Source of the DNA: Pseudomonadota bacterium | GTDB lineage: Bacteria; Pseudomonadota; Gammaproteobacteria; Legionellales; Legionellaceae | Assembly: GCA_021849905.1 (NCBI GenBank) | Contig: JAJZSG010000007.1 | Location: 1 to 32,228 of the forward strand | Direction of reading: 5' to 3' | DNA length: 32,228 nucleotides | Shown: positions 19,978 to 29,866 of the stretch, in pieces | How positions within the stretch are numbered: the stretch's first letter is position 1 | Layout: each line of letters opens with the position of its first letter | The notes under the pieces: model-generated | The model's input: the letters and a program-made list of their open reading frames with translations, nothing else | Databases searched by the model: none | What the model was told of the DNA's origin: nothing | Translations under genes and position numbers: made by a program

Positions 19978-20865
19978 TCATAATAAACGAATAGCCTTTT
20001 CTCTTTCCCATTCTCGCAGTGGTGATTGTTCAGCATCAAGCATCGCATCTACCGGTAAATAAAACGTTTGTTCCAGTAGAAACTGCCCACTTAATGCCGC
20101 ATGTGACACGTGATCTGTAAATACCACCCACGTACTTTGCGCGGCTAAATCGATGCGATTTTTTATCACTGTTTGCTGGTAGTGATCGTCCAGTTTCATG
20201 TTGTCATGCAAATGAAGCATGTGATGATCATAGGCTGTTCGTAAGGATTTTGTTATTTTAAACCATTGCAATAGACGGGCGTGAAATGGATTAAAAGCTG
20301 GAATGGTATTTGAAAATCGTTTGATGACGTCTTTAAAAGACTCCCCGATATGCCAGACACGTGGTTTGCCATGAGGATTTATATTACAAAACACGCGTAG
20401 TATTCGTAACCCATTAACGGGCGTTGCGGCAAACGAATCAACATGGACTCGGGTATCATCGCGGCGTTTAGAACTGGCTCTGCCTTTTATTTCAGCCGGT
20501 CGATAACTGGTCCTTCCCCAATGAATCGATGATGTGTAGTGAGGTAATAGTGCTTTGATTAAATCGTGACTAAAATCAGCAAATCGATGCATAAAAGGTT
20601 GTATTAATCCAGGTAATGCGGATGATTTGTTGTTTTTGGACAGACCGTTTAGACGTTGTCTGGGGTAATCGTAACTGATATTTTTACTTTTGGGGTCAAG
20701 AATAGAATTCGTTAGTAAATCTTGTTCGTGGTGTGCGAGGGTAAATGCATAATCAGGAAGGTATATGAGCTTGCCTGACTCTAAAGACTGAGTCGTGAGT
20801 TTCTGATTAGATTCAGTTAGTTTGTGTAAATCGTCTTTTTTTATAATATGTAGATAATTATCCAT
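19978..20865 (-). CDS. kdoO: Kdo hydroxylase-like Fe(II)/2-oxoglutarate dioxygenase
   Basis: RDDTRVHVDSFAATPVNGLRILRVFCNINPHGKPRVWHIGESF; WVVFTDHVSHAALSGQFLLEQTFYLP; HxD...H pattern typical of the Kdo hydroxylase family. Confidence 0.75.
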   Translation of the reverse strand: MDNYLHIIKKDDLHKLTESNQKLTTQSLESGKLIYLPDYAFTLAHHEQDLLTNSILDPKSKNISYDYPRQRLNGLSKNNKSSALPGLIQPFMHRFADFSHDLIKALLPHYTSSIHWGRTSYRPAEIKGRASSKRRDDTRVHVDSFAATPVNGLRILRVFCNINPHGKPRVWHIGESFKDVIKRFSNTIPAFNPFHARLLQWFKITKSLRTAYDHHMLHLHDNMKLDDHYQQTVIKNRIDLAAQSTWVVFTDHVSHAALSGQFLLEQTFYLPVDAMLDAEQSPLREWEREKAIRLL

Positions 20866-20988
20866 GTTGGCTTGCCTATAGTACCTGTTGAGTTTTCATT
20901 CAAGTTTAACAAATGAACTGTCTTTTGCGAAATAAATGGGTCTGCGTGCTACACTTATAGTAATCACATCAATAAAAAGGAGTTTGAT

Positions 20989-21426
20989 ATGAGTGATTTG
21001 ATGAGTAAATTGTCAATTATCATGGCAGATACCTACGCGCTTTATCTTAAAACACAAAACTATCATTGGCACGTCAGAGGGGCACAATTTAAATCGTTTC
21101 ATATTTTATTTGAAGAGCAATATCGCGAGTTAGCTGAAGCCGTGGATGCTATTGCTGAGCGTATGATCATGTTGGGTCATAAAGCGCCTGCAACGTTTAG
21201 AGAATTTGAGCAGTTAAAAACAATAAAAGAAGGCAACTCCAATTTGAAATCCGATGATATGGTCACTGAACTTGCGAAAGATAATAGTACGCTTGTCAAG
21301 GATCTGAATGCGGCTATTTCTTTAGCACAAAAAGAACGGGATGAGGGTACTGTGAATCTTTTAGCGGATAGGTTAGCCGCTCATCAGAAAGCGCATTGGA
21401 TGCTGCAAGCGTCCAGTGAAGCCTAA
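20989..21426 (+). CDS. dps: Dps-family DNA-binding/ferritin-like protein
   Basis: LYLKTQNYHWHVRGAQFKSFHILFEEQYRELAEAVDAIAERMIMLG; RLAAHQKAHWMLQAS. Confidence 0.92.
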   Translation: MSDLMSKLSIIMADTYALYLKTQNYHWHVRGAQFKSFHILFEEQYRELAEAVDAIAERMIMLGHKAPATFREFEQLKTIKEGNSNLKSDDMVTELAKDNSTLVKDLNAAISLAQKERDEGTVNLLADRLAAHQKAHWMLQASSEA

Positions 21427-21431
21427 TCGAA

Positions 21432-21599
21432 TTAAGTGATTTGATAGAGTCTCGAGCTAACAGGTTTGATTGCAAGTGCGTTTAAATAAATTTCACCGCG
21501 CTTGTAATCACACCCAGTTAATTCTGAGCTATTTTCACCACAATGGTGTGTTAGATGAAGCGCATGATTTAAATCCTCATGATAGCCTTGTAAGACCAT
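21432..21599 (-). CDS. Possible short ORF of unknown function (55 aa)
   Basis: Below the track cutoff. MVLQGYHEDLNHALHLTHHCGENSSELTGCDYKRGEIYLNALAIKPVSSRLYQIT; fills the dps-coaX gap on the minus strand. Confidence 0.25.
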   Translation of the reverse strand: MVLQGYHEDLNHALHLTHHCGENSSELTGCDYKRGEIYLNALAIKPVSSRLYQIT

Positions 21600-21697
21600 T
21601 AATCGAATTGACCCTATTCACAAACAAATAAAAATAACTTGATTCCTTATAAAACTCCCCATACCATTCTTTTGTTTTATTTTCTGAGTAGCTATCT

Positions 21698-22465
21698 ATG
21701 ATTTTGTCTCTTGACGTGGGTAATTCCCATATTTACGGTGGTGTATTTGACGGTGATGATATTTGTTTGCGTTTTCGTCACACATCCGTGACTTGCACCT
21801 CAGATGAATTGGGTATTTTTCTGAAATCGGTTTTAAGAGAGAATCAGTGTGATCCAGCGTTAATTTCCGCTATTGGGATCTGTTCTGTTGTGCCGCAATT
21901 GGATTATTCCCTAAGAGCGGCGTGTATTAAATATTTTTTTACCGAGCCGTTTTTTTTGCAAGTCGGTGTTAAGACGGGGTTGAATATTAAATACCGTAAT
22001 CCCGTTGATGTGGGTGCTGATAGAATTGCGAATGCCATTGCGGCCACTCAGCATTTCCCTTATAAGAACATGATTATTATTGATTTCGGTACAGCCACCA
22101 CGTTTTGCGCGATTAACATGCAAAAAGCGTATTTGGGGGGAGCTATTCTCCCCGGTGTGCGTTTAGCTGCTGATGCATTATCTAGTAACACCGCAAAATT
22201 ACCGGCAGTAGATATTGTCAAGGTTGAGCAGGCTATTGGTCGCTCGACGATTGAAAGTATCCAATCGGGTGTGTTTTATGGCGCGCTAGGTGCGTGTCGT
22301 GAACTCATTGCTCGGATTAAACAAGAAGCCTTTGCGGGTCAAGATGTTTTAATTTTGGCAACCGGTGGCTTTGCCTCGTTATTCGAGAAACATGATTTGT
22401 ATGATCATCATCTTCCCGATCTGGTTTTACATGGAATACGCATTGCTTCAGAAATAAATAACTGA
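21698..22465 (+). CDS. coaX: Type III pantothenate kinase
   Basis: LSLDVGNSHIYGGVFDGD; NPVDVGADRIANAIAA; IIIDFGTATTFCAI; GGAILPGVRLAADAL; ATGGFASLF. Confidence 0.95.
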   Translation: MILSLDVGNSHIYGGVFDGDDICLRFRHTSVTCTSDELGIFLKSVLRENQCDPALISAIGICSVVPQLDYSLRAACIKYFFTEPFFLQVGVKTGLNIKYRNPVDVGADRIANAIAATQHFPYKNMIIIDFGTATTFCAINMQKAYLGGAILPGVRLAADALSSNTAKLPAVDIVKVEQAIGRSTIESIQSGVFYGALGACRELIARIKQEAFAGQDVLILATGGFASLFEKHDLYDHHLPDLVLHGIRIASEINN

Positions 22466-22613
22466 ATTTTAATTAAATCGCTCTGTTTTTGATCAAAACA
22501 GTCGCTTTGATTGAATAATGCCCACCTTTTAATAAAAAAAATCGGCTTTTACCTTGACGCTGTGGAAAATGTGTTTCTATAGTATATGAAAGTGGTTTAA
22601 AATAACAAAAAAG

Positions 22614-22638
22614 TGGAGAATTGTGGGAGTTGTGCTCC
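22614..22638 (+). promoter_or_regulatory. Candidate MraZ box repeats upstream of mraZ
   Basis: TGGAG-N5-TGGGA-N5-GCTCC, 10-nt period, just upstream of the mraZ start; resembles the TGGGN direct repeats bound by MraZ. Confidence 0.4.
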
Positions 22639-22651
22639 TGCTAATAAAATC

Positions 22652-23110
22652 ATGTTTAGAGGCATTAATGCGATCAACATTGACGGAAAAGGCCGTCTTG
22701 CTGTACCCACGCGATATCGAGAGGCGTTGGGTGCACAAGAGGGTGCTGCTTTGGTTGTGACTATTGATACCGAAGAAACCTGTTTATTGTTATATCCTGC
22801 GTTGCAGTGGCAATTAATTGAAAATAATTTGCAGCGTTTGCCAAGTTTTAATGCAGCCGCCAGACGAATTCAACGCTTGTTGATTGGTCATGCCACAGAT
22901 GTTGAGTTGGATAGTCAGGGTCGTCTGCTCCTCCCGCCATTGCTGCGTGATTATGCGAGTCTTGATAAACGGGTGGTGATGATTGGGCAAGGGAATAAAT
23001 TTGAGATTTGGGATGAGTCAGTTTGGCAATCCAAACGCGAACAGTGGCTTGCCGATGAAGCATCAGGAATAGTTGGCTTGCCTGATGAAATGAAAACGTT
23101 TTCTTTATAA
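22652..23110 (+). CDS. mraZ: Transcriptional regulator MraZ
   Basis: MFRGINAINIDGKGRLAVPTRYREAL; LLIGHATDVELDSQGRLLLPPLLRDYA. Start at 22652. Confidence 0.95.
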   Translation: MFRGINAINIDGKGRLAVPTRYREALGAQEGAALVVTIDTEETCLLLYPALQWQLIENNLQRLPSFNAAARRIQRLLIGHATDVELDSQGRLLLPPLLRDYASLDKRVVMIGQGNKFEIWDESVWQSKREQWLADEASGIVGLPDEMKTFSL

Positions 23111-23124
23111 CTGGAACCTAAATT

Positions 23125-24051
23125 ATGACCGAACATCGACCGGTCTTATTACACGAATCGATTAAAGCTTTGGCCATAAAGCCGAATGGCATCTATGTGG
23201 ACGGCACGTTTGGTCGTGGTGGTCATAGTCGTGCAATTTTACAGCACTTAAATCAAGGCGGGCGTTTAATCGCAATTGACAAAGATCTCGAAGCCATTGC
23301 TTACGCGCAAGCAAATTTAAGCGAAGATAGCCGTTTTACGATGATACAAGGTTCGTTTGCAAATGTGGGTGAAGTGGCCGAGCGTTTGGGTGTTTATGGT
23401 CAGATTAATGGGATTTTGCTGGATTTAGGGGTGTCATCGCCTCAATTGGATAATCCAGCGCGTGGTTTTAGTTTTATGCAAGATGGTCCATTGGATATGC
23501 GCATGGACCTAACGCAGCCAATGGATGCGGCACGATTTGTGAATGATGCGGATGTATTGGAAATGACGCGTGTTTTTCGAGAGTATGGTGAGGAGCGATT
23601 TGCTGGTCGGATCGCACGCGCAATTGTCAGTGCAAGGCTGGATGCGCCCATTTTAACGACGCATGCTTTGGCTGAGATTGTGAAAGCCGCTAATCCCAAA
23701 TGGGAAAAACACAAACACCCGGCCACGCGGGTTTTTCAGGCCATTCGTATTCATATCAATAGCGAATTGGTTGATTTGACGGACGGATTAAGGCAATGCG
23801 TGAATGTATTGGCAATCGGGGGTCGATTAGCTGTGATTAGTTTTCATTCGCTAGAAGACCGGATTGTGAAACAGTTTGTGCGAAAAGAGGCTAAAGGTAA
23901 ACAACCGCCTTTAGGTGTGCCTATCAGGGTGTCTGACATTCAAATGAATTTCAAACGAATTGGAAAAGCGATCAAACCGCACCTTAACGAAATTAGTGAA
24001 AATAATCGTTCTCGAAGTGCCGTTCTTAGAATAGGAGAGAAACTAGCATGA
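23125..24051 (+). CDS. rsmH: 16S rRNA (cytosine(1402)-N(4))-methyltransferase
   Basis: [65 protein letters not shown]. Confidence 0.97.
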   Translation: MTEHRPVLLHESIKALAIKPNGIYVDGTFGRGGHSRAILQHLNQGGRLIAIDKDLEAIAYAQANLSEDSRFTMIQGSFANVGEVAERLGVYGQINGILLDLGVSSPQLDNPARGFSFMQDGPLDMRMDLTQPMDAARFVNDADVLEMTRVFREYGEERFAGRIARAIVSARLDAPILTTHALAEIVKAANPKWEKHKHPATRVFQAIRIHINSELVDLTDGLRQCVNVLAIGGRLAVISFHSLEDRIVKQFVRKEAKGKQPPLGVPIRVSDIQMNFKRIGKAIKPHLNEISENNRSRSAVLRIGEKLA

Positions 24052-24386
24052 ATGCTGCAGCAAGAGATATTAGTCAAAGTGATCTTTTTCATGGGCATTT
24101 AGCAAACATGAAGCTGTCGAGGACTTTCTGTTTTCAAATGATGCTACTTGGAGCTGTCCTGATGAGCGCGTTAGCTGTTGTTTATACAACTAACATGCAC
24201 CGTTTAGCGTTAAGTCAATTAGAGCAGGCTGAACAACAAGCCCATCAATTGCAGTTGCAAAGAGGACAATTGTTACTTGAGCAAGCGACGCTTGCCACGC
24301 CGTCACGTGTTCAGCAGTTAGCTGAAGAAAAATTGCACATGGTATTGCCCTCAAGTAAACAAACGTTTGTTTTGCGTGCACGATGA
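24048..24386 (+). CDS. ftsL: Cell division protein FtsL
   Basis: Small single-TM protein with coiled-coil between rsmH and ftsI; overlapping stop/start codons on both sides. Confidence 0.85.
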   Translation: MNAAARDISQSDLFHGHLANMKLSRTFCFQMMLLGAVLMSALAVVYTTNMHRLALSQLEQAEQQAHQLQLQRGQLLLEQATLATPSRVQQLAEEKLHMVLPSSKQTFVLRAR

Positions 24387-26044
24387 AAAAAAATGCTCAT
24401 CGAGCACGACTATGGGCGATCACCTTTTTTTTTATGCTCATATCCGTCGGGCTCGTATGGCGAATGTTTGATTTAATGGTTGTCGATAAACAGTTTTTAC
24501 GTGGTCAAGGCAATGCGCGCAGTTTGCGTGTTGTGAATATTCCAGCCTATCGTGGCATGATTATTGACAGGGAAGGTGCTGTTCTTGCGGTAAGCACACC
24601 CGTGCAATCTTTATGGATTAATAGCAAAGAGTTTGCGCCAAATACAAAGCAATTATCCGCTCTAGCCAAGCTCCTAAATCTCACCCCACAGCAGTTATTG
24701 AAACATACCCAGCGCATGAAAGGGCGTGAATTCGCCTATTTGCAAAGACAAATAACGCCCATGCTAGCAAAACAAATTGCAGCACTGAAAATTCCGGGTC
24801 TGAATTTTCAGGAGGAGTTTAAGCGCTACTATCCTGAAGCCGATAGCACAGCGCAATTATTAGGGTTTACTAATATTGATGATAATGGGATCGAAGGATT
24901 AGAGTTAGCTTATCAACATTGGTTAGTGGGGTTTAGTGGTAAAAAACGCGTTGTAAAAGATAGAACAGGTCGTGTTATTGAAGAGCTTAATGTGATAAAA
25001 GCACCTCAACCCGGGCATGTGTTACAGTTGAGTATTGATAGGCGAATTCAATTTTTTGCTTATCATGAATTGCAAAATACATTAGCAAAATTTGGTGCCA
25101 AATCAGGGTCTGTGGTTGTTTTAGATACTCAAAATGGGGAGGTGATTGCGATTGCTAACTCCCCCTCGTTTAATCCAAATGCCCGCGGTCGTTATAATCT
25201 GGACAGTTATCGTAATAAAGCATTTACCGATACCTTTGAGCCGGGCTCCGTAATTAAACCGTTCTCAATAGCCAGCGCATTGGATAGTGGCCATTTTACG
25301 CCCGAGACCATTATTGATACTCGACCCAGTTGGATGACGGTGCATGGTCATACGATCCGTGATGTGCATAGTTATGGTGTGCTTGATGTGACGGGTGTGT
25401 TGCGATACTCCAGTAATGTAGGCGTGACCAAAATGGTGCTCACGAGTCCCCCAGAGCAGTTGATTAATATGTTATTGCGTTGTGGTATAGGTCAACGAAC
25501 CGATAGTGGTTATCCGGGTGAGGCTGAGGGCAGTCTTGTTAAACTCACTGATGCAAACCCGTTTGTGTTGGCAACCTTAAGTTTTGGTTATGGCATGTCG
25601 GTTAATGCCGTGCAATTGGCTCGGAGCTATTTGATCTTTGCAAATGAAGGCCGACTTTTACCCGTGAGCTTGCTTCATAATCCGAATAATCCCTCAGTAC
25701 AAGGTGAGCAGGTGATTAACCCAAAAACGGCCAAGCAAGTTTTGGCTATGATGGAGGCCGTTGTTAACGATGGAACGGGGAAGTCTGCGGATGTGCCTGG
25801 ATATCGTGTTGCTGGAAAAACAGGTACGGCACGTGTCGCTGGTAAAAAAGGCTATGAAGAACATCGGCACATTGCAAGCTTTGTGGGGATTGCCCCTGTC
25901 TCGCATCCAAGGCTGATTGTTGCTGTGTTTATTCATGAGCCTACGCGAGGGGGGTATTATGGCGCTGCGGTTGCTGCCCCCTTGTTTGCAAAAGTCATGA
26001 CAGCGGCACTGCGTACCCTTGATATCCTTCCTGATAAAGGATAG
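24383..26044 (+). CDS. ftsI: Peptidoglycan D,D-transpeptidase FtsI (PBP3)
   Basis: IPAYRGMIIDREGAVLAVSTPV; FEPGSVIKPFSIASAL (SxxK); YSSNVG (SxN); VAGKTGTARV (KTG). Confidence 0.97.
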   Translation: MKKNAHRARLWAITFFFMLISVGLVWRMFDLMVVDKQFLRGQGNARSLRVVNIPAYRGMIIDREGAVLAVSTPVQSLWINSKEFAPNTKQLSALAKLLNLTPQQLLKHTQRMKGREFAYLQRQITPMLAKQIAALKIPGLNFQEEFKRYYPEADSTAQLLGFTNIDDNGIEGLELAYQHWLVGFSGKKRVVKDRTGRVIEELNVIKAPQPGHVLQLSIDRRIQFFAYHELQNTLAKFGAKSGSVVVLDTQNGEVIAIANSPSFNPNARGRYNLDSYRNKAFTDTFEPGSVIKPFSIASALDSGHFTPETIIDTRPSWMTVHGHTIRDVHSYGVLDVTGVLRYSSNVGVTKMVLTSPPEQLINMLLRCGIGQRTDSGYPGEAEGSLVKLTDANPFVLATLSFGYGMSVNAVQLARSYLIFANEGRLLPVSLLHNPNNPSVQGEQVINPKTAKQVLAMMEAVVNDGTGKSADVPGYRVAGKTGTARVAGKKGYEEHRHIASFVGIAPVSHPRLIVAVFIHEPTRGGYYGAAVAAPLFAKVMTAALRTLDILPDKG

Positions 26045-26054
26045 AAAAGTCTGT

Positions 26055-26175
26055 GCCTTGAGCGCCATTACAATCAGCCTACGCTCCGCGGCTTGTTCGC
26101 GTAGTCTAGAGTCTAGGCTAGAACAGGATCCCCGAACAAGTCGCGGGACGTAGGGGTCCAAACGGCATTCAAGGC
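26055..26175. repeat. Palindromic repeat element between ftsI and murE
   Basis: Outer arms GCCTTGAGCGCC / GGCATTCAAGGC (10/12 complementary) and inner 22-nt arms CCTACGCTCCGCGGCTTGTTCG (26078-26099) / CGAACAAGTCGCGGGACGTAGG (26133-26154). Confidence 0.75.
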
Positions 26176-26195
26176 CCAACTGTCTGAGGTTATTT

Positions 26196-27656
26196 ATGAA
26201 GAAACTCGCTGATTTATTCAGTCCCTTTTGTATTAATGGGCTCCCTGATGTGATAATTTCAGGGCTTAACAACGATAGTCGCTTGATAAAGCCAGGAGAC
26301 TTGTTTCTGGCCTATCCCGGTTCTCATGCCGACGGACGGTTTTATTGTCAGCAAGCTGTTGTTAGAGGCGCTGTTGCAATTGCCTTTGATCCTGCGAATT
26401 TGTCCGATTCGTTCATCCCTTCAAAAGACCTAACCATGATCCCCGTGCCTCAATTAGCGCAAAAATTAGCGTTGATTGCCAGCCGGTTTTATGATTTACC
26501 GAGTCAAGATTTGACGGTTGTGGGTGTCACGGGAACTAATGGAAAAACCACGATCGCATGGCTTTTGGCCAAAGCCCAATCGGCCTTGGGATTACAATCA
26601 GCTTACATCGGTACCTTAGGTTATGGTGATGCCGCTGCTTTAAGGCCGCTTTCAAATACAACACCTGATGCTTTATGTTTACAGGCTTTATTGGCTGATT
26701 ATAAACAACAAGGCACTGAGTGCGTGAATATGGAAGTGTCCTCTCATGCATTAATTCAAGGACGTACTGCATGCATTGATTTTAATCAAGCGATTTATAC
26801 GAATTTAAGCCACGATCATTTAGATTATCATGTCACGATGCAAGCCTATGCTGAAGCAAAAGCATTATTGTTTTCAACGCCCAGCTTAAAATATGCCATC
26901 CTTAATCATGACGATCAGTATACCGAGTTGATGGCCAGTCAACTGCCTAATGCGTGTCAAAAATTAACCTATGGTCTTCATGAAGAAGCGGATGTTCGCG
27001 CAACAAACATTCAAATCAGCATGACGGGAAGTGCGTTTGATATTGATTCACCTTGGGGACATCATCACATAAAAACTAAGACATTGGGACAGTTTAACGT
27101 CTACAACAGTCTTGCTGTATATACCAGTTTGATGGCGCAAGGTCATGAAGTTTGCGATGTTATTCACGTTTTGGCGCAATTGCCTGCATCGCCTGGGCGT
27201 ATGGAGTTGGTTTGTGATGAGCCTTGTGTGATTGTTGATTATGCGCATACCCCTGATGCCTTGGAAAATGTGTTATCGACTTTATCTGTATTAAAACAGG
27301 GGCAACTCTGGGTTGTTATAGGCTGTGGCGGGGATCGCGATAAGGCTAAACGGCCCATGATGGGGAGAATTGCCAGTCAATATGCGGATAGGGTTATCAT
27401 TACCAGTGATAATCCTCGCTCCGAATCGCCCGAGCAGATTGCAAAAGAAATGGAAGCCGGTTTGCTATTTGCACATATAGCGTCCACTATTATCGATAGA
27501 GAACAGGCTATTCATTACGCACTGAGTCATGCAAATCGTCAAGATATTGTTTTAATTGCTGGCAAGGGCCATGAATCATACCAACACATTGGTAATCAAC
27601 GCTTTGTATTCTCTGATCAAGAGGTGGTCAACTCATTTAATTGCCACCGTTCATAA
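26196..27656 (+). CDS. murE: UDP-N-acetylmuramoyl-L-alanyl-D-glutamate--2,6-diaminopimelate ligase
   Basis: VGVTGTNGKTTIAWLLA; NMEVSSHAL; YTNLSHDHLDYH; VDYAHTPDALENVL; TSDNPRSE (mDAP signature). Confidence 0.96.
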   Translation: MKKLADLFSPFCINGLPDVIISGLNNDSRLIKPGDLFLAYPGSHADGRFYCQQAVVRGAVAIAFDPANLSDSFIPSKDLTMIPVPQLAQKLALIASRFYDLPSQDLTVVGVTGTNGKTTIAWLLAKAQSALGLQSAYIGTLGYGDAAALRPLSNTTPDALCLQALLADYKQQGTECVNMEVSSHALIQGRTACIDFNQAIYTNLSHDHLDYHVTMQAYAEAKALLFSTPSLKYAILNHDDQYTELMASQLPNACQKLTYGLHEEADVRATNIQISMTGSAFDIDSPWGHHHIKTKTLGQFNVYNSLAVYTSLMAQGHEVCDVIHVLAQLPASPGRMELVCDEPCVIVDYAHTPDALENVLSTLSVLKQGQLWVVIGCGGDRDKAKRPMMGRIASQYADRVIITSDNPRSESPEQIAKEMEAGLLFAHIASTIIDREQAIHYALSHANRQDIVLIAGKGHESYQHIGNQRFVFSDQEVVNSFNCHRS

Positions 27657-27677
27657 CTCAAAGGATTGGGAGCACAC

Positions 27678-28418
27678 ATGAAAAATCGTATTGCGTTGGT
27701 GACTGGCGGCATGGGCGATATTGGCACGGCCATTTGTAAAGAGTTCATTCAACAGGGTGCAACAGTGGTAGCCGCTGACAGGCTGGATAATGACAGCGCT
27801 TCATCATGGCAAGCTCACCAAAAAAAATTAGGCTTTAACATTGGTATAGCCTATATGAATGTGAATGATTTTGATAGTTGTGCGGCCCTTGAAAAAGATG
27901 TTGTTGAGCGCTTTGGTCCTATTGATATTTTGATTAATGCAGCGGGTACGATTCGTGATGTTCCATTTCGTAAAATGACCCATGAAGAATGGTGCAGTGT
28001 AGTGCATACCGATTTGGATAGTGTGTTTAATGTCACGCGACAATTTATTAACAGTATGATTGAGCGACAATTCGGACGAATTATCAGTATATCTTCTGTG
28101 AATGGTCAAAAAGGTCAGTTTGGCCAAACAAATTATTCCTCAGCTAAATCAGGCATTTATGGATTCACGAAAAGTCTGGCATTAGAAGTGGGTAAATATG
28201 GCATTACGGTTAATGCCGTGTCGCCTGGATATGTGGAAAGTAAAATGGTGTCAACCGTTGCCGAGCCGATTCGTGACAAAATCATCGAAGGCATTCCCAT
28301 GAAACGATTTGCATCGCCTGAAGAAATTGCCTGGTCAATTGCTTTTTTGGCTTCAGAGCGAAGTGGTTATATAACAGGCTCTAATTTGGCTGTGAATGGT
28401 GGAATACATATGTATTAA
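27678..28418 (+). CDS. SDR-family oxidoreductase, acetoacetyl-CoA reductase (PhaB)-like
   Basis: VTGGMGDIGTAICKEF; NAAGTIRDVPFRKMTHEEW; SSVNGQKGQFGQTNYSSAKSG; NAVSPGYVESKMV. Start at 27678. Confidence 0.85.
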   Translation: MKNRIALVTGGMGDIGTAICKEFIQQGATVVAADRLDNDSASSWQAHQKKLGFNIGIAYMNVNDFDSCAALEKDVVERFGPIDILINAAGTIRDVPFRKMTHEEWCSVVHTDLDSVFNVTRQFINSMIERQFGRIISISSVNGQKGQFGQTNYSSAKSGIYGFTKSLALEVGKYGITVNAVSPGYVESKMVSTVAEPIRDKIIEGIPMKRFASPEEIAWSIAFLASERSGYITGSNLAVNGGIHMY

Positions 28419-28466
28419 ATCCTGCTGAGGGTCTGATACGTCCTTATTGTAATTTACCGGTCAATA

Positions 28467-29765
28467 GTGTTATTATTTAAACACTTTAATTGGCCTGTAG
28501 ACTTAATGCATATTTCAGAACAAACTTTAAACCAGCTTAGAGAAAACGATCCTGATTTAATATCCCTAGACTTTAGCGACATATACGGTCCAGGTCTAGA
28601 TGAAGACGATATTATTCATCTGTTTGAGGCTCTCGAACATAATACGATATTAAAAACATTAAGTCTTGCAGGTAACGGGCTTTCTGAAGAGACCCTTCAT
28701 GCCCTGGCAAGAAACACGTCATTAATCTCTCTTGACTTAACATGTTGCGAGTTGGGTGACGAAGGACTTGAAATCATTTTACAAAACCAAAATCTAAGAA
28801 CATTGATTTTGCAGGAAAATGGGATTGAAGAAAATGGTCTTCGTGCGTTAGCACGTAATACTACATTGACCTCATTAAACTTGGAGTTTAATCAGTTAGG
28901 GAATGTGGGTGCTCGCATAATCGCCCAAAACACCACGTTAGAATCACTTGATTTGACAAATAATAATATAGAAAATATTGGTGCTGAAGCACTGACAAGA
29001 AATAATACACTAAAAACATTAATTCTAAAGTGTAATAATATTGACATAATGGGTGTTCACGCATTAGCACGTAATAAAACTCTAACCTATTTGGATTTGT
29101 CATGTAATGATTTTAGTGACAGCGGTGTAACCGCTTTTGTGAACAACACTACACTTAGAACGCTTATTATCGAATGGGATGACGCAAAGGGTCCTCTTTC
29201 GAACGAATCAGCTATTACATTGGCTAAAAATAAAACCCTGACGACGTTAAGTTTGGCTGGCCAGTCTATTGGTAATGATGGTGCAGAAGCGCTTGCTCTC
29301 AATACAAGCTTAACCAAGTTGAATTTGAGTTATAATTTCATTGGGCCAGCTGGTACATCTATCTTTGCCCGAAATTCGACTTTAACGTCTTTAAATTTGA
29401 CTTTAAATCGTGGCTCAATCGAATTGGTTTATCCATGGTTTCTAGAAAACTATCGACTACATGTTCTGGAATTAGATATAAGCCCTGCTCAAAGAACACA
29501 ACTCGCAGAGCATCTCACAGAGAATCGTCGCAGGTCTCGTCGCAATGAGGTCAATGCACTCACGAATGCGGCAATCATTCTGCTTTCAATACACAACCTA
29601 AATTCAGATATGGTTCGTTTAGTCATGGCTTACTTACCTCTAGGCAATACGGTTGGTGAGCGTATACTGATGCATACGAATGTTGTACCCTTAATTTTTT
29701 TTAGTCCTCCTGCTAAATCTAATGGGGTTCGCGATGAACAGGCTACAAGTGCACCGACTCTCTAA
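28467..29765 (+). CDS. GALA-type leucine-rich repeat protein; candidate effector
   Basis: Eleven LRR units starting at residues 59, 83, 107, 131, 155, 179, 203, 227, 255, 279, 303; consensus N(T/K)xLxxLxLxxNxIxxxGAxALAR. GTG start at 28467, alternative ATG at 28506. Confidence 0.85.
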   Translation: MLLFKHFNWPVDLMHISEQTLNQLRENDPDLISLDFSDIYGPGLDEDDIIHLFEALEHNTILKTLSLAGNGLSEETLHALARNTSLISLDLTCCELGDEGLEIILQNQNLRTLILQENGIEENGLRALARNTTLTSLNLEFNQLGNVGARIIAQNTTLESLDLTNNNIENIGAEALTRNNTLKTLILKCNNIDIMGVHALARNKTLTYLDLSCNDFSDSGVTAFVNNTTLRTLIIEWDDAKGPLSNESAITLAKNKTLTTLSLAGQSIGNDGAEALALNTSLTKLNLSYNFIGPAGTSIFARNSTLTSLNLTLNRGSIELVYPWFLENYRLHVLELDISPAQRTQLAEHLTENRRRSRRNEVNALTNAAIILLSIHNLNSDMVRLVMAYLPLGNTVGERILMHTNVVPLIFFSPPAKSNGVRDEQATSAPTL

Positions 29766-29866
29766 CATGGTGTGTTTTATTCGATAAAATGGCCATGTGG
29801 AATTGGTCTGTTATAACCATCTAAAAATAAGGCCACTGTCATCCTAAACATCAAGGAAATCTCGGC

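Noticed and set aside
19841-20062. Cys-containing 73-aa plus-strand ORF
   Set aside because: Uses GTG, overlaps the Kdo-hydroxylase gene on the opposite strand and contains a repeat-like fragment; not protein-like throughout.
22483-22501. CTGTTTTTGATCAAAACAG inverted repeat after coaX
   Set aside because: AT-rich 7-bp stem without a T-run; weak evidence for a terminator or operator.
25694-26272. 192-aa minus-strand ORF across the ftsI end and the intergenic palindrome
   Set aside because: Antisense to confident ftsI and murE; the DPYVPRLVRGSC part is simply the palindrome read through.
29764-29797. ACATGG...TTTTATTCGATAAAA...CCATGT imperfect hairpin after the LRR gene
   Set aside because: AT-rich and interrupted; could be a weak terminator, but not convincing.
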